Source: an uncultured Muribaculaceae bacterium (GTDB taxonomy: Bacteria; Bacteroidota; Bacteroidia; Bacteroidales; Muribaculaceae). From it: DNA of 13,976 nt. Positions 5,599 through 13,292 of the stretch are shown here, in pieces. Every line of letters starts with the position of its first letter. The first letter of the stretch is position 1. The translations under genes and the position numbers were made by a program. The stretch covers positions 1 to 13,976 of the forward strand of contig CAJTQH010000059.1 of assembly GCA_910578305.1 (NCBI GenBank), given 5' to 3'. The notes under the pieces were generated by a model. That model was not told the origin of the DNA and ran no database searches. It was given only the letters and a program-made list of their open reading frames with translations.

Positions 5599-6795
5599 AT
5601 GGCAAAAGTTATCATAATCGGTGCCGGTGGTGTGGGCACAGTTGTTGCGCACAAATGCGCTCAGAATCCTCATGTATTCAGCGAAATAGTCCTCGCATCA
5701 CGCACCCGCAGCAAGTGTGAGGCCATAGCCCGCAAGATAGGCGGAGGCCGCATTACCACCGACAGCGTGGATGCCGACAACGTGCAGGAACTTGTAGAGC
5801 TCTTCCGCCGACACAATCCCGATCTGGTGATAAACGTGGCTCTGCCCTATCAGGATCTCACGATAATGGACGCATGTCTGGAATGCGGCGTCAACTATCT
5901 CGACACCGCCAACTACGAACCGAAGGACGAAGCTCACTTCGAATACTCCTGGCAGTGGGCATATAAGGAAAAATTTGAAAAAGCCGGTCTGACAGCCATA
6001 CTGGGCTGCGGTTTCGACCCGGGAGTATCGGGAGTATTCACTGCCTATGCAGCCAAACATCACTTCTCTGAAATGGAGTATCTGGATATTGTCGACTGCA
6101 ACGCAGGCGACCACGGCAAAGCTTTCGCCACCAACTTCAATCCGGAAATCAACATTCGCGAGATCACCCAGAACGGTCGATACTATCAGGACGGCAAGTG
6201 GGTTACAACCGGACCGCTTGAAATACACAAGCCTCTGACATACCCCAACATAGGCCCGCGCGAATCGTATCTGCTCTATCACGAAGAGCTTGAAAGCCTT
6301 GTGAAGAACTATCCATCGATCAAGCGTGCACGTTTCTGGATGACATTCGGCCAGGAATATCTGACTCACCTGCGTGTGATACAGAACATAGGCATGGCAC
6401 GCATCGACGAAGTAGACTACAACGGCGTGAAGATAGTGCCCTTGCAGTTCCTCAAGGCCGTACTGCCCAACCCGCAGGACCTCGGAGAAAACTACCATGG
6501 CGAGACTTCTATAGGCTGCCGCATATCAGGTCTTGACAAAGACGGAAAGCACCTGACATATTATATCTACAACAATTGCAGCCATGAAGAAGCCTACCGC
6601 GAGACCGGCATGCAGGCCGTAAGCTATACCACCGGCGTACCCGCCATGATAGGAGCCATGATGTTCCTCACAGGCAAGTGGAATATGCCCGGCGTGCACA
6701 ACGTGGAGGAATTCGACCCGGATCCCTTCATGGAGCAGCTCATGGTACAGGGTCTGCCCTGGAATGAGGTGATGAATCTGGACCTGGAGGTATAA
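5599..6795 (+). CDS. Carboxynorspermidine/carboxyspermidine dehydrogenase (saccharopine dehydrogenase family)
   Basis: A 398-residue enzyme of the saccharopine dehydrogenase-like family, best matched to the subfamily that condenses aspartate semialdehyde with putrescine or diaminopropane and reduces the imine with NADPH, giving carboxyspermidine or carboxynorspermidine. This is the first step of the S-adenosylmethionine-independent spermidine route used by many Bacteroidota. An N-terminal Rossmann motif, IIIGAGGVGTVVA (residues 5-17), is followed by NVALPYQDLTIMDACLECG, NYLDTANYEPKDEAHF and GCGFDPGVSG, all typical of the group, and length fits the family (about 400). The usual partner, carboxynorspermidine decarboxylase, is not in the window. 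The gene starts the plus-strand run that continues with a CDF transporter 63 bp later. Substrate preference cannot be set by eye. Confidence 0.88.
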   Translation: MAKVIIIGAGGVGTVVAHKCAQNPHVFSEIVLASRTRSKCEAIARKIGGGRITTDSVDADNVQELVELFRRHNPDLVINVALPYQDLTIMDACLECGVNYLDTANYEPKDEAHFEYSWQWAYKEKFEKAGLTAILGCGFDPGVSGVFTAYAAKHHFSEMEYLDIVDCNAGDHGKAFATNFNPEINIREITQNGRYYQDGKWVTTGPLEIHKPLTYPNIGPRESYLLYHEELESLVKNYPSIKRARFWMTFGQEYLTHLRVIQNIGMARIDEVDYNGVKIVPLQFLKAVLPNPQDLGENYHGETSIGCRISGLDKDGKHLTYYIYNNCSHEEAYRETGMQAVSYTTGVPAMIGAMMFLTGKWNMPGVHNVEEFDPDPFMEQLMVQGLPWNEVMNLDLEV

Positions 6796-6858
6796 CCTCC
6801 GGGGCAGATTGCCTCCGCTCAAGCGCCACACTCCCTCAACCACATTTTCCACAACACT

Positions 6859-7824
6859 ATGAACGACATTAACCCGTGCACCGGCTCCGCCACCCGCTAT
6901 TCCGACAGCGAGACAGTCAGAATAGCACGCCGTGTGACCTGGACGGGATTCTGGGTCAATGCCGCGTTGGGCGGACTCAAGATCGGAGCGGGCATTGTGG
7001 GACGGTCGAGCGCGATGGTAGCCGACGGCATCCACTCGCTGAGCGACTTCATCACCGACCTTATAGTGATAGTCCTTATAGGCGTGTCGCGTCGCAAGGC
7101 CAACTCAAACTATCAGTACGGCTACGGCAAGTACGAGACCTTCGCCACCATGATCATAGCCATGGCTCTTGCCGTGGTGGCTGTAATAATATTCTATGAA
7201 AGCGCACGAAACGTCACTCTGACACTCCGGGGCGATGTGCTGCCCAGGCCCGGAATGATAGCCCTGGTCATGGCCATAGTATCGATAGCAGCCAAAGAAC
7301 TGCTGTTTCACTACACCATCCGATGGGGCAGACGCATCGGATCCGACGCTGTAGTAGCCAACGGATGGCATCACCGCAGCGACGCATTCTCGTCTATAGC
7401 CACACTGGCAGGAATCGTGGGCGCAATGTTTCTTGGCGAAAAATGGCGCATACTCGACCCAGTGGCAGCAATGCTTGTGAGCGTGTTCATACTCATTGTA
7501 GCCATAAGAATTGGTCTGCCATCGGTGCGCGAGTTGCTTGAAGTGTCATTGCCACCCGAACTCACCAAACGCATACTGGATGTGACTCGCAGCACTCCGG
7601 GAGTGATAACGTTTCACCGTTTCAGATCGCGACGCAACGGATCGCGCCTCATACTCGACCTTCATATCAAAGTAGATCCCGGGATCACGGTAGAAGAAGG
7701 CCACGACATAGCCGACAACGTGGAGCAACGCATCAAGAACGCCACAGGACAGCGAATGATAATAAACATACACGTGGAGCCATACCGCGGACAACAAATA
7801 AAAGCCGACGGCTCCTGCCAATAG
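6859..7824 (+). CDS. Cation diffusion facilitator (CDF) family metal/proton antiporter
   Basis: A 321-residue inner-membrane efflux protein that probably exports Zn2+, Fe2+ or a similar divalent cation in exchange for protons. Hydrophobic segments lie near 28-48, 52-76, 96-114, 132-152, 176-194 and 198-220, the six expected. The metal site is visible: His59-x3-Asp63 in TM2 (ADGIHSLSD) and His171-x3-Asp175 in TM5 (GWHHRSDAFSS). The conserved loop GYGKYETFA follows TM2, as in YiiP/FieF. The cytoplasmic C-terminal domain (about 225-310) ends with HxxxD-like and INIHVEP motifs typical of the dimerisation domain. TM2 carries His-x3-Asp rather than the Asp-x3-Asp of E. coli YiiP, a combination often seen in Zn-type CDFs, but specificity is inferred. 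It lies between the polyamine dehydrogenase and the lipoprotein with short gaps and no promoter of its own that I can see. Confidence 0.93.
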   Translation: MNDINPCTGSATRYSDSETVRIARRVTWTGFWVNAALGGLKIGAGIVGRSSAMVADGIHSLSDFITDLIVIVLIGVSRRKANSNYQYGYGKYETFATMIIAMALAVVAVIIFYESARNVTLTLRGDVLPRPGMIALVMAIVSIAAKELLFHYTIRWGRRIGSDAVVANGWHHRSDAFSSIATLAGIVGAMFLGEKWRILDPVAAMLVSVFILIVAIRIGLPSVRELLEVSLPPELTKRILDVTRSTPGVITFHRFRSRRNGSRLILDLHIKVDPGITVEEGHDIADNVEQRIKNATGQRMIINIHVEPYRGQQIKADGSCQ

Positions 7825-7877
7825 ACTCACAGACAACAATTCTCTACTAACAAAACACAATTAACACCAATCCGATC

Positions 7878-9494
7878 ATGAAACAAATGACATGTAAACT
7901 ACGCCACCTGATGCTCGGCATGACAGCCGTGATCATGGCCGTGCTGACATCGTGTTCGTCGGGCAACGGCGAACTGCTTGAGCTCATACCCGCAAAAGTG
8001 GACTACGTGGGTATATTCAATATGAAAAAATTTGCAGTGGAATCAGGCATCGAGCTTAAAGGCAACGACTTCATGCTGCCCGACGGCCTGAGCCAGTACG
8101 ACGACCAGATACCCGATGAAATACGCGATATCATCGGAACCATAATGCAGAGCATCGATATCGAGCACATAGCCATATTCGGTAAACTGCCACTCGGCAC
8201 TGCCTCTACCGACTTCTATGTCCTGACCAAAGTGACCGATCAGAAAAAACTTACCGACCTGCTGGAAAATGAAGCCGGACTTGACGCCGAGAAAGAAGAC
8301 GGTGCCATTGTCTACAACATGGGACATGGAGGATTAGTGATCCGCGATGACATGGCATGGATCACCACCAACGCTAAAAATCCCGGCAGAGCCGTTGAGC
8401 GTATGATCGACAAGGCCAAAGACCGCAGCATGGCCGATGAAAATGCCATTGCTCAGATACTGAGCGGCGACAACATTACAAGCTATGCGTATCGTATGGA
8501 AACCTTTGCCGACATGTGTTCTATGCTTGCTGCCATACAGCCCGAATTTGCGGCTGCATCGTCAGCGCTAAAAGGCTTCAAGGACTATTGGATGGTATCG
8601 ACAGGCAACATCAAGGACAAGATAAGCACCGGCGAAACCCGACTGATGACATCCGATGGCAAAATTCTTGAAAACCCCTATGCCCGCGATGTAGATGCCT
8701 CATTCCTCAAATACGTTCCCGAAGATTTTTATGCATCTGCCGCTATAGGCATCGATCCGAAAACCGTGGAAAACATACTCGGAGTCATCGACAATTTCAA
8801 AAAAAATATGAGCGACAGCGAAAAGCAGTCGTATGAAAAGATAGTGCCTTACGTGAAAAGCATCGACGGAACACTGTCGCTGTCCATCGGCATGCCAACC
8901 GACAAAGCCATTACCCAGATCGAACCCGAAGACATCAGATTCATGGCTTCTCTTCAGTTCAAGCCAGGCAAAGCAAAGGCATTTGTCGCAGAACTCACCG
9001 ACATGCTGAAACAGGAATTGGCCGGCGACACCTCGATCACCTACTCAGCCGGACGCATCGAGGCCAACATCCCCATGAGCTACCGCAGGAGCATGCACAT
9101 AACCCTGATGGCCGAAAACGACATGCTTATATTAGCCAACATCCCCGTAAATGCGGGCAGCCCCAACAGCACATTTGCCTCATGCTTCAACGACGCTACT
9201 GCCGGAGTAGTCATCAATGTGCCTTCTTTCGCAGCACTTACAAACGGCAACTGCCGGTTCGGCGCCATGCTTGAGAGCCACCTCACCGAAAATGCGCTGA
9301 AAGGAATGTTCAAGTTCATCGACTCCGACCTGACCCTGGCAGGCAGCATCTACGAACTCGGCTATGCATTCTACCAGACATTCGAAGCCGATCGCAAAAA
9401 CAGATATGCCTACAGCTATGACTATGACGACTATGACGACATTCCTGTGGTAATAGAAGAAGTAGAAGAAGTAGACTCAGTTGTATACTACTAA
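7878..9494 (+). CDS. Large lipoprotein, DUF4836-like, with internal duplication and acidic tail
   Basis: A 538-residue lipoprotein. A basic, hydrophobic N-terminus ends in the lipobox LTSC with Cys26; the next residues (SSGNGE) lack the acidic lipoprotein export signal seen in surface lipoproteins, so a periplasm-facing location is more likely. The body resembles Bacteroides DUF4836-type lipoproteins, though I cannot confirm this without a profile search. Two similar lobes can be seen. Strand pattern IPAKVDYVGIFNMKKF (37-52), then TDFYVLTKVTDQKKLTDLLE (111-130), then GGLVIRDDMAWITT (151-164), recurs as VPEDFYASAAIGIDPKTV (280-297), IRFMASLQFKPGKAKAF (353-369) and HITLMAENDMLILAN (407-421). 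The C-terminus is very acidic and Tyr-rich (YSYDYDDYDD, then EEVEEVDSVVYY). The stop overlaps the next start by one base (TAATG), tying it to the ABC ATPase and permease. Role unknown. Confidence 0.82.
   Translation: MKQMTCKLRHLMLGMTAVIMAVLTSCSSGNGELLELIPAKVDYVGIFNMKKFAVESGIELKGNDFMLPDGLSQYDDQIPDEIRDIIGTIMQSIDIEHIAIFGKLPLGTASTDFYVLTKVTDQKKLTDLLENEAGLDAEKEDGAIVYNMGHGGLVIRDDMAWITTNAKNPGRAVERMIDKAKDRSMADENAIAQILSGDNITSYAYRMETFADMCSMLAAIQPEFAAASSALKGFKDYWMVSTGNIKDKISTGETRLMTSDGKILENPYARDVDASFLKYVPEDFYASAAIGIDPKTVENILGVIDNFKKNMSDSEKQSYEKIVPYVKSIDGTLSLSIGMPTDKAITQIEPEDIRFMASLQFKPGKAKAFVAELTDMLKQELAGDTSITYSAGRIEANIPMSYRRSMHITLMAENDMLILANIPVNAGSPNSTFASCFNDATAGVVINVPSFAALTNGNCRFGAMLESHLTENALKGMFKFIDSDLTLAGSIYELGYAFYQTFEADRKNRYAYSYDYDDYDDIPVVIEEVEEVDSVVYY
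9423..9471. repeat. Short 9-bp tandem repeats in the lipoprotein tail
   Basis: Two perfect two-copy 9-bp tandem repeats lie close together: TATGACGAC at 9423-9440 (encoding YDD YDD) and TAGAAGAAG at 9454-9471 (encoding part of IEEVEEV). Both keep the frame, so copy-number slippage would lengthen or shorten the acidic tail without breaking the protein. Confidence 0.75.
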
Positions 9495-10153
9495 TGATCA
9501 ACGAAATATCCCTTTCACACACACTTCCGAAGGTATTTGCCGGCATGGAACACGACGAGCCGGTGAGCCTGTCGGAAGTGTGGCTCAAAGAACTGACCTT
9601 CCGGCGTCCGGAGCGCTACATGATTGAAGCCGAATCGGGCACCGGAAAGTCGAGTCTTTGCTCATATATCTATGGCAACCGCGGCGACTATAGTGGAAGC
9701 ATATTCTTTGACGGACGTGACACCTCTGACCTCACGATAGCCGACTGGTGCAGACTGCGCACTCACGCGCTGGCCTATCTGCCACAGGAAATGCAGTTGT
9801 TTGCCGAACTGACCGCCATGGAAAATATCGAGATCAAAAACCGGCTTACCGGATGCAAGGACCGAAAGTGGATAATGAATGCTCTCGAACGGCTCGAGAT
9901 AGCTGCAAAAGCCGACACTCCGGCCGGACGCCTATCGGTGGGACAGCAGCAGAGAGTGGCAATAGTAAGGGCGCTTTGCCAGCCATTCGACTTCATACTG
10001 ATTGACGAACCGGTGAGCCACCTCGACGCCCGCAACAACGCCATCGTTGCCGGCCTGATACAGGAGGAGGCCACGGCCAACGGAGCCGCCATATTGGCCA
10101 CTTCGGTAGGCAACAAGATAAACATCGACATAACTCAAACGGTGAAACTATGA
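9494..10153 (+). CDS. ABC transporter ATP-binding protein (LolD/MacB-like), atypical motifs
   Basis: A 219-residue cytoplasmic ATPase that should power the FtsX-like permease encoded next. Visible elements are Walker A AESGTGKS (residues 46-53, first Gly replaced by Ala), Q-loop LPQEMQLF with Gln98, signature LSVGQQQRVAIVRAL (LSGGQ changed to LSVGQ at 147-151), Walker B FILIDEP with catalytic Glu172, and D-loop SHLD (175-178). The switch (H-loop) histidine, normally in a THD-like motif, is missing: the strand reads ILATSVGNK, with Ser204 at the His position. The length is typical of stand-alone MacB/LolD ATPases. It overlaps the lipoprotein gene by one base upstream and the permease by four bases downstream (ATGA), so the three are almost certainly co-translated. 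Confidence 0.92.
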   Translation: MINEISLSHTLPKVFAGMEHDEPVSLSEVWLKELTFRRPERYMIEAESGTGKSSLCSYIYGNRGDYSGSIFFDGRDTSDLTIADWCRLRTHALAYLPQEMQLFAELTAMENIEIKNRLTGCKDRKWIMNALERLEIAAKADTPAGRLSVGQQQRVAIVRALCQPFDFILIDEPVSHLDARNNAIVAGLIQEEATANGAAILATSVGNKINIDITQTVKL

Positions 10154-11382
10154 CAGGGCAATCTACAGTTTGGCGCCTGCTGCGTCACAACATATCACCC
10201 GGCCAGCTGGTCGGATACGCGGCGGCCAATCTGATAGGATTGGCCATTGTACTCACTGCCGTGCAATTTTATCGCGACGTGACAGCCGCGTGGGACTCTG
10301 ACGACTCGTTCATCTCGCGAGATTATCTCATCATATCCAAGAGAGTCAACTCCTTAGTGGGTTTCTCCGACGAAGGATCGACCTTCAGCACCGACGAAAT
10401 CGAAGATCTCAAATCACAGCCATGGGTACGCGAAGTAGGCGAATTTACAGCAGCGGAATTCAACGTGTCGGCATCGCTCGACTTCTGGGGACGAGGCATG
10501 TCTACCGCACTATTTTTAGAAGCCATCCCCGATGAATTTTTCGACGTGAAACCGTTTGGCTGGTCGTGGGAGCCGGCACGCGACGGAATGCCCCAGCCGG
10601 AAGTGCCTATAGTGATCAGCAAAGACTATCTCACGCTCTACAACTTCGGATTTGCCGCATCAAGAGGCTATCCGCAGGTGAGCGAGGCCACCATAGGAGC
10701 TATCCCCATCAACCTGTCGGTAAGCGGACGCGGACGCCAGAGCTATCTGCGCGGACGCATAGTGGGATTCTCGTCGCGACTCAACACTTTTGCTGTGCCT
10801 GAAGGATTCATGACCTGGGCCAATGAACACTTTGCCGACAACACCGACAGCCGTCCCTCTCGTCTAATCTTGGAGGTGAACACCCCCGGCGACCCGGCCA
10901 TAAGCCGCTATTTCGACGAGCACGACTACGAGAGCGCAGGCGACAAAGCCGACAACGGCCGGGCGGCATACTTCCTGTCGGTGGTCACCGGTGTGGTGAT
11001 AGCCGTAGGCGTGGTGATAAGTCTGCTGGCCTTTTTCATACTGCTTCTCAGCATATACCTGCTGCTACAGAAAAACCGCGACAAACTGCGCATGCTCATG
11101 ATGCTGGGCTATACCCCTGGAGCGGTGGCGCGTTATTACTACCGCATAGTGGCAACCATCAACGGTTGCATTCTTGCAGGAGCGGTGGCATGCATGCTCT
11201 CGGCACAGCACCTTTGGCATGTGCCGCTTAAAGAGATTGGCGTCGGCTCCGAATCTCCATGGATGGCAATACTGACCGGCACGGCCATCATGGCGGCCAT
11301 AACAGCAGGCAACTTCTATGCCATCTCGCGAAACATACGCCGCACATTTCCACATCCGCACCGTAGCAGCACCCGCAAGTAG
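10150..11382 (+). CDS. FtsX/MacB-like ABC transporter permease
   Basis: A 410-residue membrane protein with the FtsX-family layout: TM1 near residues 20-40, a large extracytoplasmic domain (about 45-272), then TM2 (274-305), TM3 (332-352) and TM4 (371-391). The segment after TM2, KNRDKLRMLMMLGYTPGAVA, is the cytoplasmic coupling region characteristic of FtsX/LolC/MacB permeases. Members of this class usually do not pump small substrates across the membrane but transmit ATP-driven movement to extracytoplasmic partners, for example in lipoprotein release or hydrolase activation. Only one permease gene is present, so a homodimer is expected. The extracytoplasmic domain has no motif I recognise. 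A partnership with the lipoprotein encoded two genes upstream is inferred from the overlapping gene order. Confidence 0.9.
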   Translation: MTGQSTVWRLLRHNISPGQLVGYAAANLIGLAIVLTAVQFYRDVTAAWDSDDSFISRDYLIISKRVNSLVGFSDEGSTFSTDEIEDLKSQPWVREVGEFTAAEFNVSASLDFWGRGMSTALFLEAIPDEFFDVKPFGWSWEPARDGMPQPEVPIVISKDYLTLYNFGFAASRGYPQVSEATIGAIPINLSVSGRGRQSYLRGRIVGFSSRLNTFAVPEGFMTWANEHFADNTDSRPSRLILEVNTPGDPAISRYFDEHDYESAGDKADNGRAAYFLSVVTGVVIAVGVVISLLAFFILLLSIYLLLQKNRDKLRMLMMLGYTPGAVARYYYRIVATINGCILAGAVACMLSAQHLWHVPLKEIGVGSESPWMAILTGTAIMAAITAGNFYAISRNIRRTFPHPHRSSTRK

Positions 11383-11386
11383 AATA

Positions 11387-11418
11387 TTTGCATTTATAAC
11401 CGGGCTGCGTTATCTTTG
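11387..11418 (+). promoter_or_regulatory. Bacteroides-type promoter for hflX
   Basis: TTTG (11387-11390), a 20-nt spacer, then TATCTTTG (11411-11418) is a full match to TTTG-N19-20-TAnnTTTG, starting five bases after the permease stop. Transcription should begin near 11424, giving a leader of about 98 nt before the hflX ATG at 11522. This is the best promoter match in the window. Confidence 0.83.
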
Positions 11419-11431
11419 CATAAGAAAATTG

Positions 11432-11463
11432 ACGTTCCCGACCTTTTGGAGCGTCGGGAACGT
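11432..11463 (+). promoter_or_regulatory. Strong hairpin in the hflX 5' leader
   Basis: A perfect 11-bp inverted repeat, ACGTTCCCGAC (11432-11442) with GTCGGGAACGT (11453-11463), encloses a 10-nt loop CTTTTGGAGC. It would start about 8 nt into the predicted transcript. No T run follows on the plus strand, so it is not a standard terminator for the upstream permease; in the minus direction it is followed by a modest T-rich stretch. A second small stem, GGGC/GCCC (11479-11482 and 11491-11494), lies between it and the start codon. It may stabilise or control the hflX mRNA; no known riboswitch fold is recognised. Confidence 0.6.
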
Positions 11464-11521
11464 TATCATTTCATAGCGGGGCTTAGACATGCCCTCCACC
11501 ACATAATATCACATAACCGGA

Positions 11522-12748
11522 ATGAAAGACCTTATAATAGAAAAAGAATCATCGGAGCGGGCAGTACTTGTGGGCCTGATAACTCCACAACAGAACGAAA
11601 TGAAAGCACGCGAATATCTCGACGAGCTGGCATTTCTGGCCGACACCGCAGGAGCAGTGACCGAGCGGATATTTCTGCAGCGACTCAACGGACCGGACTC
11701 GCGCACATTCGTGGGCAAGGGCAAGCTGGAAGAGATACGCCAGTATGTGGAGGAGAACGAGATAGGCATGGCCATATTCGACGATGATCTCAGTTCAAAG
11801 CAGGTGGCAAACATCGAGCGCGAACTGAAAATAAAGATACTCGACCGCACAAGCCTGATACTCGATATATTCGCCAAACGAGCCCAGACAGCCAACGCCA
11901 AGACTCAGGTAGAGCTGGCACAGTACCAGTATCTGCTACCGCGACTGACTCGAATGTGGACCCACCTCGAACGCCAGCGTGGCGGTATAGGCATGCGTGG
12001 CCCCGGCGAAACACAGATAGAAACCGACCGACGCATAATCCTCGATAAGATTTCACGTCTCAAGGCCGAACTTAAGGACATCGACAAGCAGAAATCGCTG
12101 CAACGAAAAAATCGCGGAAAACTCACACGCGTGGCACTGGTAGGATACACCAATGTGGGCAAATCCACGCTCATGAACCTGTTGAGCAAGAGCGATGTGT
12201 TTGCCGAAAACAAACTGTTTGCCACACTCGACACCACGGTGCGCAAGGTTATCATCGACAACCTGCCGTTTCTGCTCACCGACACGGTAGGATTCATACG
12301 CAAACTCCCCACGCATCTGGTGGAGTCGTTCAAGTCGACACTCGACGAAGTGCGCGACGCCGATGTACTGCTGCATGTGGTGGACATCTCACACCCCAAC
12401 TTCGAGGAGCAGATCGACGTGGTCAACCGCACCTTGACCGAAGTGTGCGGCAGCGCTGACAAGCCCATGATAATGGTATTCAACAAGATCGACGCATTCA
12501 CCTACACCCCGAAAGCCGATGACGATCTCACTCCTCGCACCCGCGAGAACATCCCGCTCGAAGAGCTCAAGGAGTCGTGGATGAGCCGCATGGGTCATGA
12601 CGCCGTGTTTATCTCCGCCAAAAAGGGCATCAACATCGACGAGCTGAAGAACAAGATCTATGAGAAAGCCAAGGAAGTGCATCTGACACGATTTCCCTAC
12701 AACGACTTCCTCTTCCAGAAATACGACGACATCGCCGAAGAGAAATAA
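11522..12748 (+). CDS. hflX: Ribosome-associated GTPase HflX
   Basis: A 408-residue GTPase of the HflX family, which binds the large ribosomal subunit and splits stalled or idle ribosomes, notably under heat stress. The N-terminal HflX domain (about 1-195) contains the diagnostic GGIGMRGPGETQIETDRR (154-171) and a coiled-coil region. The G domain has G1 GYTNVGKS (208-215), the switch I region with TLDTTVRK, G3 DTVG (254-257), G4 NKID (321-324) and G5 SAKKG (365-369). All nucleotide-binding residues look intact and length is normal. The ATG at 11522 fits the start of family homology (ERAVLVGL). It has its own strong promoter and structured leader and is convergent with folK, 32 bp apart stop to stop, with no clear terminator between. 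Confidence 0.97.
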   Translation: MKDLIIEKESSERAVLVGLITPQQNEMKAREYLDELAFLADTAGAVTERIFLQRLNGPDSRTFVGKGKLEEIRQYVEENEIGMAIFDDDLSSKQVANIERELKIKILDRTSLILDIFAKRAQTANAKTQVELAQYQYLLPRLTRMWTHLERQRGGIGMRGPGETQIETDRRIILDKISRLKAELKDIDKQKSLQRKNRGKLTRVALVGYTNVGKSTLMNLLSKSDVFAENKLFATLDTTVRKVIIDNLPFLLTDTVGFIRKLPTHLVESFKSTLDEVRDADVLLHVVDISHPNFEEQIDVVNRTLTEVCGSADKPMIMVFNKIDAFTYTPKADDDLTPRTRENIPLEELKESWMSRMGHDAVFISAKKGINIDELKNKIYEKAKEVHLTRFPYNDFLFQKYDDIAEEK

Positions 12749-12780
12749 CCCGTCGGCAATAATCACCGCTTGAGATCATC

Positions 12781-13251
12781 TTACAGACGCGACAGCAATT
12801 CGGCTGCCGTGAGATGCAGTATGGGATGACGCCACTCGGGCGACAGAGCCATGATGGGCCGTAGCACAAACTCCCGCAAATGCATGCGCGGATGCGGCAG
12901 TGTGAGCTGCGGGGTGTCCACTATTGCATCGTCCAATGCAATGAAATCTATGTCGATATGCCTGTCGACATAGCCGCCTTCAGGCGTGCGGTGGGGCGAA
13001 GAGTCAATATCGTTTTGAATGCACTGCAACAACTCGTGCAATTCGCACGGCGACATATCGTCGGGCACATCCAGGGCTATGCCCAGATTGAGATACTCAT
13101 TGTCGCCTTCGTAGCCCCACGGCTCCGAACGCTCTATCGGAGCCATGCGCGCCACCGTGTGCAGAGCCGACTCAATGGCAGCGACCGCCTGCCCTATCAG
13201 AGCATGGCGGTCGCCGAGATTTGATCCTATGTTTACAAGTGCTTCGGCCAT
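12781..13251 (-). CDS. folK: 6-hydroxymethyl-7,8-dihydropterin pyrophosphokinase (HPPK)
   Basis: Transfers pyrophosphate from ATP to 6-hydroxymethyl-dihydropterin, the step before dihydropteroate synthase in folate synthesis. With the start at the ATG at 13251 the protein has 156 residues, close to the usual 159. Family motifs are the N-terminal IGSNLGDR (pterin/ATP loop), ERSEPWG, the signature DRHIDIDFIAL with the two metal-binding Asp residues, and LPHPRMHLREFVLRPI near the end. An in-frame ATG further upstream at 13329 would add 26 residues without family similarity and overlap infB, so it is rejected. The gene follows infB by 41 bp and is probably on the same transcript. It supplies the pathway that also feeds the thyA-folA cluster at the other end of the window. 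Confidence 0.95.
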   Translation of the reverse strand: MAEALVNIGSNLGDRHALIGQAVAAIESALHTVARMAPIERSEPWGYEGDNEYLNLGIALDVPDDMSPCELHELLQCIQNDIDSSPHRTPEGGYVDRHIDIDFIALDDAIVDTPQLTLPHPRMHLREFVLRPIMALSPEWRHPILHLTAAELLSRL

Positions 13252-13292
13252 CGTTGTCGACGGATGAGAAGTGTTGTGAAAAAAACGTATTA

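Noticed and set aside
5698..6498. Long open frame (266 codons) antisense to the polyamine dehydrogenase
   Set aside because: It lies fully inside a clearly recognised gene in the opposite frame, and its product shows no recognisable domain; long antisense frames are expected in GC-rich coding DNA.
11416..11787. Open frame overlapping the hflX leader and start in another frame
   Set aside because: It begins within the predicted promoter/transcription start region and its product is an Arg-rich out-of-frame reading of hflX.
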